From Anopheles merus (Eukaryota > Arthropoda > Insecta > Diptera > Culicidae): a stretch of 64,000 nt of DNA. Location of the stretch: positions 21,671,977 to 21,735,976 of the forward strand of contig NC_054081.1 of assembly GCF_017562075.2 (NCBI RefSeq), written 5' to 3'. The position numbers and the translations under genes were made by a program. Shown here one piece after another: positions 10,609-25,079 of the stretch. Below the pieces are notes generated by a model that saw only the letters and a program-made list of their open reading frames with translations, did not search any database and was not told the origin of the DNA. How positions within the stretch are numbered: the first letter of the stretch is position 1; each line of letters opens with the position of its first letter.

Positions 10609-11823
10609 CTATTCATTTGGTTCATTTGACAACGACGGTTGTCTGGCGTAATCACCACGGGTACGCTTAACAGGGGCAGGCAGGTTGTCTGGAGGCGACC
10701 GATCCGAAGGTTTACGAGAGGATCCAGTCGTTCTCGCAGGAATGAACACCGATGAAGACGATGACGGAATCGACGAGGTTGATTGAAGAGCAGGAAGCAC
10801 GGAAGTAGGCTCGGAACAGGTGTCACTCAGTGGATGAGAGAGAGCCGAAGGCAGAGAAGCACTCTGAGAAGGCATGCTGGCCAAGCGTGGTGTACTCAGA
10901 GAGCCGAAGTTAGATGGATCGTTTACGGGAGCATCCAATCGGGCGACGATAGATTTAACGGTGTTAGTGTTGCTTGCACTATCGATATTTATGGCCGACT
11001 CATCTGTAAGCGTGTCGTTCACTGACACTACAGGGAGATGACGATTTTGGTAATCGATGAATTCTCGGAACACGAGAGACGGAGGCCAAGTGGCCGGAGA
11101 GAGAGCTTCTTCGCGCTTGCTGGAAGGTACACCGACCTTAAACGATACGAATGACATCGTTTCGACGTTGGCGCCAAGTTTTACGAGACGACGCACCACA
11201 ACGTCCGATGGAGCAAGCGCAAGTCGATTTGTAACCATGGTAATGACATGCTTATCCGTTACAGATGTGTCGAAGCGCGACATAAAAATCCACGACAATG
11301 ACTGTGGCCTTGGAGCCACAAATACTGGATCATATGTACTCCCCGATCCCGTTCCTTGTTGCATTGCAGGCGCAGGAGGCACTGCCGGCCAGGGAGCCGG
11401 AGGGAGGTGACGAGATGGTAGATCGAGGGGTAGTGATGTTCGGAGAGGGCACCGTGCGTCTCTCTTACCATATGCAGAATCAAACGAGGTACTCTCACTA
11501 AATAGATCCTGCTTAAGACGGTGAAGCAGATCCGCTCTTATCGAGTTAATGGCGTTTCCTAGAGACGAGAAAATGCCATCCATTGAATTGACCAAGGCGA
11601 CCTCAATCTCCGGAAACAATACAGGCTTTTTCGATTTACGCAAGGCATCACATTGTTTGCATAGCCAGCACAGACCACAATCTGCCAACAATTCACTTAA
11701 CGTGGATTCAGAGACACCGGCACAGTGAGCATGGAACAAACGGCCACACACCCCCGAACACGACAAGTGTAATGGATCACCATTTGGATTAATTGCCGTA
11801 GCGCAAATTGCACAGATAGTCAT
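10609..11823 (-). CDS. CR1-A ORF1: PHD-finger nucleic-acid-binding protein
   Basis: 404 residues from ATG 11823; the frame opens further upstream, but this Met sits at the same place relative to the zinc finger as in the second LINE at 42777. Residues 4-58 form a C4HC3 PHD-like finger (C4, C7, C22, C26, H31, C34, C55, C58). The middle has a conserved segment also present in the other copy (DVVVRRLVKLGANVETMSFVSFKVG, here about residues 205-230). The C-terminus is low in complexity, rich in Ser and Pro, and basic near its end. ORF1 proteins of this type coat element RNA in the cytoplasmic RNP. The stop (TAG 10609-10611) is followed in the same frame by ORF2. The ORF is intact although ORF2 is not. 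Confidence 0.82.
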   Translation of the reverse strand: MTICAICATAINPNGDPLHLSCSGVCGRLFHAHCAGVSESTLSELLADCGLCWLCKQCDALRKSKKPVLFPEIEVALVNSMDGIFSSLGNAINSIRADLLHRLKQDLFSESTSFDSAYGKRDARCPLRTSLPLDLPSRHLPPAPWPAVPPAPAMQQGTGSGSTYDPVFVAPRPQSLSWIFMSRFDTSVTDKHVITMVTNRLALAPSDVVVRRLVKLGANVETMSFVSFKVGVPSSKREEALSPATWPPSLVFREFIDYQNRHLPVVSVNDTLTDESAINIDSASNTNTVKSIVARLDAPVNDPSNFGSLSTPRLASMPSQSASLPSALSHPLSDTCSEPTSVLPALQSTSSIPSSSSSVFIPARTTGSSRKPSDRSPPDNLPAPVKRTRGDYARQPSLSNEPNE

Positions 11824-12010
11824 TATGATGACACTGTTACACTGGAAAGCAGGCACACAACGAGTGATATCGCAAAGCAGATGTGTGCAAAAGTCACAAG
11901 CGATAAAATATTTTGCCAGCCACAGGGCGATTAATCAAGCCGCGTTAAAACACTGGAATAAGCAGGAGCGATCAAAACCACGTCTGTGCGTCACCAAGCG
12001 GAGAGAGTGA

Positions 12011-12325
12011 ATGAATGATATTGGGGCTGCTGCCTGTAAACAAATATCGACGGCTGTTGTCAAACTGAATCTCAAAATGGCAACATGCCAAACGCTAAGA
12101 AGACAACTCCTCTATATTATACCTTGGGTTGGGTCATATTTTGACAGTTTAGTGAGGGATAAAGTTCCGATTTGCACGGAATGATCGATTCTGCTGTGAC
12201 GCTCGTCACTACCACTTTTTTGTAAGGAGAAGACAGACGCTTCGTGAACTTGCGAAGAGAAAGACGTACTTGTGCGCAACACTTAAAACACCACGGATTT
12301 GGTTCAGCCATTTTTCTTTAACCTC
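12011..12325. other. unassigned sequence between CR1-A and the first E element
   Basis: No gene seen. It includes the words tgacgctcgtca and aacttgcgaagagaaagacg; it may be further CR1-A 5' sequence or an older repeat. Confidence 0.3.
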
Positions 12326-13683
12326 CCCGCTGTGCAAAGCGACGGAAGGCGTTATGGCGTTCTGAGAATTTTATCATGCCTTCCTTTTCTCTCCAAAGGC
12401 AAATTTGTCGAGCAGCTCGTCGAGCTACCCGTCCCTGGCTCCGCCTCATACCCCTCGCCTGAGCACGCTGCCGAAGGTTTGGATGTGTTGGTGCGTCAGA
12501 CGGCCAATCGCTGTCAGCCGTCGTCCGTGCTTTTTCCCTCCATAGCGCCATCTCTTTCTCGCGTGTGGTCAATGCTTGCGAGTTGTTGTGGCGCCTAAAA
12601 ATGCCGTTAACAAACATTGCGGCGATGAAGTTGCATTTTCACAAATCAAACAAAAAAAGCGCAATGAGTTCAATTGCTGCAATATAAAAATGACTAAGGA
12701 ATCGCTAGCACGATAGAGGGTTTGCTGTGCAACGCGCAGAACCCTAATTCGCATTAACACATTCAGCCCGGCGCTGAATTTCATGAGCTTACCGTTCCCC
12801 CGGCATCTAGAACGCAAGCTGATTGTGAAACCGGTATACTGGAAAGTTCACTGGCAGTCCCTGGGGCCTGCCATCGAACTTAACGTGTTAAGCATTAAGC
12901 ATAACTTTGCTACACTAAGCTTTTTTGCTTTCGTATGGTGTAGATTACACAGATATGCTGAGCCGTCTGCGCAAGGGTGTGAGTGTGCGTGTGTGTGCAA
13001 AACTGTCGCCGAATGTATGCTTTTCCGGAATGTTATGATCCATCGGAAAGGAAGGTGTTCATGAAAGGCGGAAAGACAAATTGAGACCCCTGTAAATGAT
13101 AGCTGATGACCGGGAGGAGGGGGTACTGGCATACAGCTGTTAAGAGATTGAACATTATACTTAAATTGCTGGCGTGGTGGGGGGGGGGGATTGGCGATGG
13201 AACCCCTACGATCATCGGTCACAGGCCCTAAAATTGTAGTCGCCATGGGGGGGGGGGGGGGGGGTGCAAATGGTTCTCCTGCCACGGAGCCCCAATGACC
13301 ATCTTTCCGGGGGCCCTTGTCGCTAACACTCTGTCCACTTGTAGACATACGGCATACTACAGACTAGAGATCTTCGGTGACCGCCTAGTCCGCCTACCGT
13401 TAGATCCGCCGCTGGTTCATGACGGTGTTTTTTTTTTTTACTGTGGAGGTGCATCCTTCCCCCTGCCTGCTGCGTATGCACCGGGCAGGAGACAGTGTGG
13501 CAGTATGAAAGTTGCACACCGGATAGGAGCGGGCCCGCAGCACCGCCATCATTCCGCACATCTGCATGCCCGTCGTGGGTTCTAATCGCGTATGAACCGT
13601 CCGTCATAGCAAGGGATTAGTCACCGGCTCCGGCTACGTGGTACTCAAGTCCTGAAAAGGCCGGCATGATCGCGTTGGCTATT

Positions 13684-13903
13684 CTTCTTCTTCTTCTTTG
13701 GCGCAACAACCGCTGTCGGTCAAGGCCTGCCAGTACCCAATAGTAAAGTGAGCTTGGCTTTCAGTGACTTATTGTTACCATAGCAGGATAGTCAGTTCTG
13801 CGTATGGGAGCACGGTCTATTCGGGACTTGAACCCATGACGGGCATGTTGTTACGTCGTACGAGTTGACGACTGCACCACCAGACCGGCTCTACGACGAC
13901 CGG
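13684..13903 (-). mobile_element. tRNA-derived SINE inserted in E element 1
   Basis: Read on the minus strand it has a tRNA-like head (GGTGGTGCAGTCGTCAACTCG as an A-box region and GGTTCAAGTCC as a perfect B box), a body shared with the SINE at 33221, and a GAA-repeat tail. Perfect 12-bp target duplications gcgttggctatt flank it (13672-13683 and 13904-13915). E copies 2 and 3 lack it at this position. Confidence 0.88.
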
Positions 13904-13919
13904 GCGTTGGCTATTACGC

Positions 13920-13920
13920 C

Positions 13921-13954
<34 letters not shown>
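13920..13954. repeat. (AAT)n microsatellite
   Basis: An uninterrupted AAT tract; the tail region of the SINE-like segment embedded in the E family, present in shorter form in the other copies. Confidence 0.85.
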
Positions 13955-13955
<1 letters not shown>

Positions 13956-14469
13956 GAATAAAAAGAACTAAGCATAGCAGTCCACACTCGGGTAAGAGTT
14001 TGTCTTGACTTTGTTGCTGCCGGGCTACCGCTGTGACGAGACAAATACACGGAATGCACTCGACCAAAACATGAACCTACCGATCCGAACCCATTCCAAG
14101 GCATTGCCGGTCAACCGGCGTCATGATAACTACTCCAAACCAACAAGCCACCAGATTCTGGACGGACAGGTGCAGCACCATACGCGCACCGTAATAAACA
14201 AATCCAGAATCCTCTATGGATTCAATTCAAAATGTTGTTTCCACTTGCGTCCGCTAGCTGAATTAGAAATAAATGTGCAACAAATGACACGCACGTTTGC
14301 TTAAATCATGTGTCTTTTTAATACCCCCAATAGCAGAGCCGATCACAAAGATGCCAATGCCAATGGTTGTGTTGTCTCTCAGGTAGCGAGATCGAAAATG
14401 CATGGACTTTGTAGCCGCAGCGGATGAATATGTACCCATAAGAATCAAATAGTTTTGGGGTATCCAAAC

Positions 14470-14640
14470 GCACGCACACACACAAACACACAAACATGCG
14501 CGCGCAAACTCACACACACACACACACACACGCACACATGCATGAACGCGCGGACGCCAGCACGCACGCACTCACGCACGCACACACACACGCACGCACG
14601 CACGCACACATGCACGTACGCGCGCACGCCAGCACGCACC
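14470..14640. repeat. (CA)n / (GCAC)n microsatellite of E element 1
   Basis: Interrupted CA and CGCACGCA repeats. All long ORFs here are low-complexity translations (His-Thr or Cys-Val) and are not genes. Confidence 0.85.
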
Positions 14641-15481
14641 CACGAAAGCTCGCGCACGAGCACGCGCCCCCGAAGTCGCGCACGCGATCACGCACCCTCC
14701 ACCAAACCCTCCCCCCCCCTCCCGCACGAGCGAGTACGGCTACCTTATCGGTAGAACGGCTGGTTCAGCTATCTTGTAGCGCATCCTCATTCAAAGCGCC
14801 GGGCGGGTTGGGGGATCGCGACATGATAGAGTGAACGGTCACTTTCCCCGCGCTGTGTGCATGTGTGTGTCAAGACCCGAAAACTTGTGACAAATTTCGG
14901 CACATTTAAAAAAAAATATTTTTTTGCCACTATATATTGTGCTACATGATGCTTAGAAGGTCGTTGAAGCATCAAACATGTTCAAATTAAAAATATATTA
15001 GATTAGTGTTAGACGTTCTCCTATACTTGTTTTAAATAGGCTTCGTCACCCTCGATTGCCACGGGCATCGAATGGTCTCATCAGCAACGGCACGAAATAA
15101 AATAAACCATCAATACACCGATAACACTTTGAATCCCAATCCAGCTTCTCCCACAGCGTCTCAAGGCCACACACAAATTAATAAATGCTAACACCCACCA
15201 ATAACAATACACAACCGCAATGCACATATGAGAATCAACGCATACACCACAAACACCCAATCAGCTGGCGGCAGGAAGGCACGGGCAGAAGCGCAAGTAA
15301 GGCAAGGCAGGGTGAGGGAGGTAGAAGCAGCGGACGAAAAAATGGGCGCCAATATTTTTAAATTTTTTGACCGTTTTTTTTTGCTCCACCGCCACAAATA
15401 GTTCGTCCATTTCGCCAACAGATGGCGCTAAACTAGCTCGACCCAGCGCAGGAATCGCTGAAGTCCAGCGCGGGAGACCAG

Positions 15482-15513
15482 CCAAAATCTGCGCTGGCCA
15501 GCGCAGATTTTGG
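15482..15513. repeat. 32-bp perfect palindrome in the E terminus
   Basis: CCAAAATCTGCGCTGG followed directly by its reverse complement. It recurs in E2 (16145-16172, 28 bp perfect) and E3 (19321-19352, one mismatch), always about 45-75 bp from the CCCGCTGCGC end, with further CAGCGCAG words around it. This is the pattern of a transposase or other protein binding site. Confidence 0.85.
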
Positions 15514-15555
15514 TATATTTCCTGCGCTGGAAACTGCTCGAATTTGCGCAGCGGG

Positions 15556-16100
15556 TCACTAAAACATGTGATGTGTTACACAACGTAGGAGTAAAATAAA
15601 TAAAACCCGTATAAAATAAAGTTGATAAAACCCGAAAATATAAAATATTAAAAATATTTATAAATACATGAAATAAATGAAATATAATTATAGCCTATTC
15701 CGGCCATTTTGAATAAACATTACTATAGGTGCGAAAGCTTTTTTTTAAAAAGAGGTAAATGAAATTAATTAATACTTGCATGTATTTCATCATCCTAATT
15801 TATTAATAACTTGGTGAATAAATAAATAATCTTTTTTTTTTTCTTAAACTTTTTTTATGTATGAGAATGTTATAATTATAATTCTTCAAGTTGTTACAAC
15901 TCTGATTGCTGTTCAAAATTATAGCCTAATAATAATATTACAATTTATTTATACTCATGAATGAGTTTATGAGTTTTGTCTTTAATAAAAAGTACATTAT
16001 GTTTGTTCAAAAATTGTTGCTATTCTCATTATCATATAAAAATAATCAATATTAGGATATGATTATCCATTGATTTGACAATCCACGGCGGTAAAAATAG
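15556..16100. other. AT-rich spacer between E elements 1 and 2
   Basis: Very AT-rich with several ATAAATA runs and no ORF of note. Elements 1 and 2 face each other tail to tail across it. Confidence 0.5.
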
Positions 16101-17102
16101 CCCGCTGCGCGAATTCGAGCAGTTTCCAGCGCAGGAAATGTACAAAAATCTGCGCTGGCCAGCGCAGATTTTGGCCCGTCTCCCGCGCTGGACTTCAGCG
16201 ATTCCTGCGCTGGGTCGAGCAAGTTTAGCGCCATCTGTTGGCGAAATGGACGAACTATTTATGGCGGTGGAGCAAAAAAACGGTCCAAAAATTTAAAATT
16301 ATTGGTGCCCATTTTCTCGTCCGCTTCTTCTCCCTCCCTCACCCTGCCTTGCCTTACTTGCGCTTCAGCCCGTGCCTTCCGCCGCCAGCTGATTGGCTGT
16401 TGTGGTGTATGCGTTGATACTCATATGTGCATTGCGGTTGTGTATTGTTATTGGTGGGTGTTAGCATTTATTAATTTGTGCGTGGCCTTGAGACGCTGTG
16501 GGAGAAGCTGGATTGGGATTTAAAGTGTTATCGGTGTATTGATGGTTTATTTTATTTCGTGCCGCTGCTGATGAGACCATTCGATGCCCCTGCCAATTGA
16601 GGGTGAAGAAGCCTATTTAAAACAAGCGTAGGAGAACGTCTAACACTAATCTAATATTTGTTAATTTGAACATGTTTGATGCTTCAACGACCTTCTATGC
16701 ATCATGTAGCACAGTGATGCAGCACACCACTAGGTTATATATTTTTTTTAATTTGCCGAAATCTGTCTCCAGTTTTTGGGTCTCGACACACACACACACG
16801 CACACAGCGCGGGGAAAGTGACCGTTCACTCTATCATGCCGCGATCCTCCACCTCGCCCGGCGCTTTGGATGAGGATGCGATACAAGAAAGCTGAACCAG
16901 CCGTTCTACCGATACGGTAGCCGTAATCGATCATGCTGAGAGGGGGGGGGGGTTGTCTGGTGGGGTGGGGGGAGTGCGTGCTTGCGTTCGCGCTTTCGTG
17001 GGTGCGTGCTTGCGTTTGCGCTTTCGCGGGTGCCTGCCCGCGTACACGCGTACGTGCATGTGTGCGTGTGTGTGTGCGTGCGTGCGTGCGTGCGTGTGTG
17101 TG

Positions 17103-17144
<42 letters not shown>

Positions 17145-19177
17145 CGTGTGGAAACCCCAAAACTATTTGATTCTGATGCGTACATTTTCATCCGCTGCGG
17201 CTACAAAGTCCATGCATTTTCGATCTCGCTACCTGAAAGACAACACAACCATTGGCATTGGCATCTTTGCGATCGGCTCTGCTGTTGGGGGTATTAAAAA
17301 GACACACGATCTAAGCAAACGTGCGTGTGATATATTGCACATTTATTTCTAATTCAGCTAGCGGACGCAACTGGAAACAAAACTTGAATTGAATTCATAC
17401 AAAAGAGGATTCTGGATTTATTTATTACGGTGCGCGTATGGTGCTGCACCTGCCCGTCCAGAGTCTGGCGGCTTGTTGGTTTGTATTCGTTATCATGACG
17501 CCGATTGCCGGCAATGCCTTGTAATGGGTTCGGATCGGTAGGTTCATGTTTTGGTCGATTGCATTCCGTTGATTTGTCGCGCCACAGCAGTAGACCCGGT
17601 AGCACCAAAGTCAAAACAAAAACCTTCCCCGGTACGGATGGCGATTCAAAGTTCTTTTTATTATTATTATTCTTGTAATTACGGCCTACGCGATCATGCC
17701 GGCCTTTTCAGGACTTGAATACCACGTAGCCGGATGGCCACCTCTTGCTACGGCGGACGGTTAGAACCCACGCGGTTAGAACCCACGACGGGCATGCAGA
17801 TGTGAGGAATGATGGCGGTGTCGCGGGCCCGCTCCTATCCAGCGTGCAACTTGCATACTGCCACACTGTCTCCTGCTCGATGCATACGCTGCAGGCAGGA
17901 GGAAGGATGCACCTCCACAACAAAAAAAAAAACACCGTCATGAACCAGCGGCGGGTATAACGGTAGACGGACTAGGCGGTCGCCGAATATCGCTAGTCTG
18001 TAGTATGCCGTATGTCTACATCTTTGCGATCGGCTCTGCTGTTGGGGGTATTAAAAAGACACACGATCTAAGCAAACGTGCGTGTGATATATTGCACATT
18101 TATTTCTAATTCAGCTAGCGGACGCAACTGGAAACAAAACTTGAATTGAATTCATACAAAAGAGGATTCTGGATTTATTTATTACGGTGCGCGTATGGTG
18201 CTGCACCTGCCCGTCCAGAGTCTGGCGGCTTGTTGGTTTGTATTCGTTATCATGACGCCGATTGCCGGCAATGCCTTGTAATGGGTTCGGATCGGTAGGT
18301 TCATGTTTTGGTCGATTGCATTCCGTTGATTTGTCGCGCCACAGCAGTAGACCCGGTAGCACCAAAGTCAAAACAAAAACCTTCCCCGGTACGGATGGCG
18401 ATTCAAAGTTCTTTTTATTATTATTATTCTTGTAATTACGGCCTACGCGATCATGCCGGCCTTTTCAGGACTTGAATACCACGTAGCCGGATGGCCACCT
18501 CTTGCTACGGCGGACGGTTAGAACCCACGCGGTTAGAACCCACGACGGGCATGCAGATGTGAGGAATGATGGCGGTGTCGCGGGCCCGCTCCTATCCAGC
18601 GTGCAACTTGCATACTGCCACACTGTCTCCTGCTCGATGCATACGCTGCAGGCAGGAGGAAGGATGCACCTCCACAACAAAAAAAAAAAACACCGTCATG
18701 AACCAGCGGCGGATATAACGGTAGACGGACTAGGCGGTCGCCGAATATCGCTAGTCTGTAGTATGCCGTATGTCTACAAGTGGACAGAGTATTAGCGACA
18801 AGGGCCGCCGGAAAGATGGTCGTTGGAGCCCCGTCGCTGGAGAACCTTCTGCACTCCCCCCCCCCCCCGCCGGCAACAATTTTAGGACATGTGACCGATG
18901 ATCGTAGGGGTTGAAGAAAACACATTTGGCGACAGTTTTGCACACACACGCACGCACGGGAAAAAGCACGGAGGGAAAAAGACGGCTGACAGCGATTGGC
19001 CGTCTGACGCACCAACACATCCAAACCTTCGGCAGCGCGCTCAGGCGAGGGGAATGAGGCGGAGCCAGGGACGGGCAGCTCGACGAGCTGCTCAACAAAT
19101 TTGCCGTTGGAGAGAAAAAGAAGGCATGATAAAATTGTCAGAACGCCATAACGCCTTCCGTCGCTTTGCACGGCGGG
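16101..19177 (+). mobile_element. E element 2, with an internal tandem duplication
   Basis: Begins CCCGCTGCGCGAATTCGAGC and ends CCGTCGCTTTGCACGGCGGG. Same order of parts as E1 but reversed, with a GT tract at about 17060-17150. The middle is duplicated in tandem. The last part is shorter than in E1 and E3 (a roughly 0.45 kb block after about 18960 is missing). No coding sequence and no clear TSD. Confidence 0.7.
17262..18776 (+). repeat. 757-bp direct tandem duplication within E element 2
   Basis: Unit 1 is 17262-18018, unit 2 is 18019-18776. Both begin catctttgcgatcggctctg and run through the SINE-like segment to gccgtatgtcta. The copies are nearly identical, differing in a poly(A) run and one or two bases. 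At the junction the phrase gtctaca is fused to catctttgcg with a 2-bp (ca) overlap. Confidence 0.92.
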
Positions 19178-19278
19178 AGGCGTTCAAAAATTCTGCTTGC
19201 AGAATTTTGCGGGTTTGCGCTAAACATTTTGCGCCCATGGGTTTGCGATAAACAGGCGTTACGCGAGTTATTTTTCTT
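19178..19278. other. short spacer between E elements 2 and 3
   Basis: 101 bp containing the short inverted pair ttctgcttgcagaa. It ends in TTTCTT, which is repeated just after E3. Confidence 0.5.
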
Positions 19279-22293
<3,015 letters not shown>

Positions 22294-22651
22294 TTTCTTC
22301 GAATGCTAGAAACCAACTGACTTTATTTTCCATTATTGTTACCAACGCTTAATGTGACCGGTTGGCTTACGGTATCGATATGCATATATCGATCAGCATA
22401 TCGATACCCAAGTTATTCAACCCGCCGCATCAGCAGTTTGATGCCGATGTGCTAACTCGCGTAACGCTAGCGTAACGTAGAGGGCTGAGCCTTACTTTTC
22501 CCCACATATATTATAATATAACTTTATTTCATCTTTTCATACATTAATTCGGTTGTTCTTGATGTATAAATTAATAAATGATTACACACAATTTACTAGA
22601 AAAACTTAAATCAAATTCAGGCGTCCCCCGAGTTTCGACGATTCGCAAATA

Positions 22652-24664
22652 CTGTCTGTTCCCGAATTACGCGGTTTCTGCGTTCCCGATGAATCCGCGT
22701 AACTCGAACATCCGCGTATGTCGAATTTCACTTTTTTTTTACTTTTTTAATTTTATTTTGTACTTTTATACACTTTATAATTTATTTGATATGATTCGTG
22801 CAGAAAATTCTAATATTTCTGGCTTTTAAGCGGTTTCAATTTGTTAGCCAAAATGCAATTTATAACGAACTTGAAACAAATTGTAACGATTTGACATAAA
22901 AGTGTCGATTATCTGATTCAAACGGAAAAGTATCAAACAAAACCGCGCTACACGAACTGAAATGAAATCAATATTATACAAGCTTGTTAGAGACTTCTTT
23001 CGTTCACTCGAGACATTGCTACCAAATTGATCTGAAATGGCTATGTTTGTTAAAACAAACAGCAACGCGTAACGCAGGAAGTATCGTACCAATTTATAAT
23101 TATTTCTACGTGTGGCATATTATTGTTCTTTAAATGTGTTTAGCAATGTCATGAAAAGTTGCGCTTGTGGTATGATTTTCTTATTTCTGTTTATTCTGTT
23201 GTTCCCATCCTTTTTCCAGTGAATAATTACAAAAAAATCCCTTTTGAATGTAATTACATTCAATTCGTGTGGTTTAAAAATATGAATTTAGTAGTCAAAC
23301 CATAAAACAAAACCGCTTTCCATAGCTTTAACCTGGCGGAAAGCTGTTGGACAAAAAAACAGTCTCCGTTTGAGTCAGGTAATGCTAATGACCTTCGGTC
23401 AGTTCGATGTATCAAACCAGAGACAAATCGAGTGCTCTAATACGGATCATAATATAAAATGAGCATTTTTGATACTTTTTCTCAAGCAGTTGAGTCACAT
23501 AATCGGCACTTAAATCTGTCAAATTTAGAAAACCGCGTAGGGTAACTGTACCAGTTTTCGGCAGTGTACCTATTTTCGGCAGGGTAGCTAAAAACGTGAA
23601 ATTCTGCACAAATGTGGTAAAAAATTTCACAAAACACAATTTTGTAGTAAAGTGTAATTATTTGATATTCACATACGAAGTTTCACACCATTTCATTACG
23701 TATTTTTCAAAATATCAAATAAATTGTGCTTTTTTTTGGCAGCTTTGCTGTCAGCCAGTGGTTCGGCAGGTTTTGTGATTAAGAGAATCAGAACAGTAAA
23801 ACAATGAAAAAGTGGTGTATATTAAAGATTTTATGCTTATTTAATTCATTCGAACTTGCTCGGAATTTTAAAATCACGATAAATAAGTTATTTTTCACTT
23901 TAAATGCTGCCGAAAATAGGTACACAGTAAATGTTCATTTTTGACAGCTCAATGTTGTGGGCTGCTGCCGAAACTCGGAACAATAACACACCTTGGATTT
24001 GGCTGAATATTCCTTTTAAACTTGATCAGAACACTACAATGCGTATGTAGACACATAAAATGACCTTTCTTATACCAAATATCACCAATTTTACGACAAA
24101 TAATGCTCTAAATTAAGAGAAAAACAAATATTTGTAAGCCAGTTCGCATCGTACGCTATAACCATCAAACTGTCAATGGCTGCTCTGTTTAAACGTCGCA
24201 TCAAAATGGCTGTCAAAACGGACCAAAATAAGCAACATTTAATTAATAATTAAAGTGCTTTTTAACACCAATCTTAGGAAAGTAAGAGTGTTAAGTTGCT
24301 TTAAACATTTTTTTGTACATATTTACATTGATAAAAACATTTTCTGACCCGTATTCGCGCTGCCGAAAATAGGAACACAGCCTGCCGAAAATAGGAACAA
24401 ACTGCCGAAAATAGGAGCAAAATCAATGTTTGCATTTTCACGAATAGTTATGAAAAAGGGCTTTGAACCGGCAAATAAAAAATAGTGTAACATATTATGA
24501 TAGTTTATCAACCAGAATAACATCACTTTCATGAAAAATAATAAAAAATGTTTATTTGTGAGCAGTTTTTGTGAAACTGCTGCACTAGCGTGACGAAAAC
24601 TGGTACAGTTACCCTATCTCCAAATCCGCGTAAGTCGAGAACCGTGTAACTCGAGAACAGACTG
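22652..24664. mobile_element. TA-flanked element with CAGTCTGTTC ends, carrying a nested MITE
   Basis: Left end (C)TGTCTGTTCCCGAATTACG and right end complementary to CAGTCTGTTCTCGAGTTAC are flanked by TA at 22650-22651 and 24665-24666. Total 2.0 kb, of which 23540-24614 is a later insertion, so the element itself is about 0.9 kb. No ORF. The ends resemble the pogo/Tigger-like MITEs of the window. Confidence 0.65.
23540..24614. mobile_element. nested MITE with GGGTAACTGTACCAG ends
   Basis: Inverted termini GGGTAACTGTACCAGTTTTC, flanked by TA on each side (23538-23539, 24615-24616). The interior repeats the word CTGCCGAAAATAGGNAC in both orientations (about 23558-23580, 23905-23925, 23965, 24360-24420), a subterminal-repeat pattern. 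1075 bp, non-coding. Confidence 0.75.
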
Positions 24665-24718
24665 TACGACGATTTTGATTTTGACAGTTTAAAGATGTCA
24701 TTGAGATGATATTTAATA

Positions 24719-25079
24719 CAGGCGGTCCCCGAGAAACACGGTTAATGGGGACCGAAAACGGTCGCAAAATACCGCTTATCTCGAGTTTCCGCGTAAGTCG
24801 AATCTCGTGATTTCCAGCCAAAATATCACTAATTTTCGTGCAATTTTGCAAGCACGGGGTATTTTAAGCCACCAAATTAATTATTTGATATGTTTCTACT
24901 GATTTGAACAGTTTTAAACCTTTTGAAATGGTATTTCACATTCGATCAATACGGAAATTATTTGGTATTTCACAATGGATCTGTCAAATTAGTACAATTT
25001 GCTCAAAGAACTGTCAAATTTGGAAAACCGTGTATCTCCGAATCCGCGTATAAGAGGTACCGTGTATCTCGGGGACCGC

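Larger units (their letters stand above)
7515..12010 (-). mobile_element. CR1-like non-LTR retrotransposon (T1/Q type), copy CR1-A
   Basis: Minus-strand LINE with ORF1 (PHD-type zinc finger), ORF2 (endonuclease plus reverse transcriptase), and a 3' end made of a short tandem repeat instead of poly(A): (TTTA)n on the plus strand at 7515-7542. Ends made of short repeats are typical of CR1-clade elements. The 5' end is not sharply definable; about 11824-12010 is probable 5' untranslated sequence. No target-site duplication is evident. Confidence 0.85.
12326..15555 (-). mobile_element. E element 1: long non-coding repeat with CCCGCTG ends
   Basis: Left end CCCGCTGTGCAAAGCGACGG and right end ...GAATTTGCGCAGCGGG are short inverted termini. 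The same two ends bound copies at 16101-19177 and 19279-22293, in the opposite orientation. No protein is encoded; long ORFs are microsatellite translations. Shared parts, in E orientation: subterminal CCAGCGCAG-type repeats with a palindrome, a 0.5 kb stretch ending near a CA tract, a GT/CA microsatellite (here about 14470-14640), a 0.5 kb conserved stretch, an embedded tRNA-like SINE (about 13560-13680 here), and a final 1.2 kb. It carries its own younger SINE at 13684-13903. No convincing TSD for this copy. Confidence 0.7.

Noticed and set aside
14445..14834. ORFs of His/Thr/Arg or Cys/Val-rich protein across the CA/GT tracts (also near 17000, 20150-20600, 61550-61800 and 62580-62990)
   Set aside because: They are translations of microsatellites in every frame on both strands; composition and copy-to-copy length changes show no coding constraint.
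18533..19171. A 212-codon ORF in E2 (and similar frames in E1, E3, E5)
   Set aside because: Frame is not conserved between E copies, it crosses the SINE-like segment and C-runs, and it has no domain.
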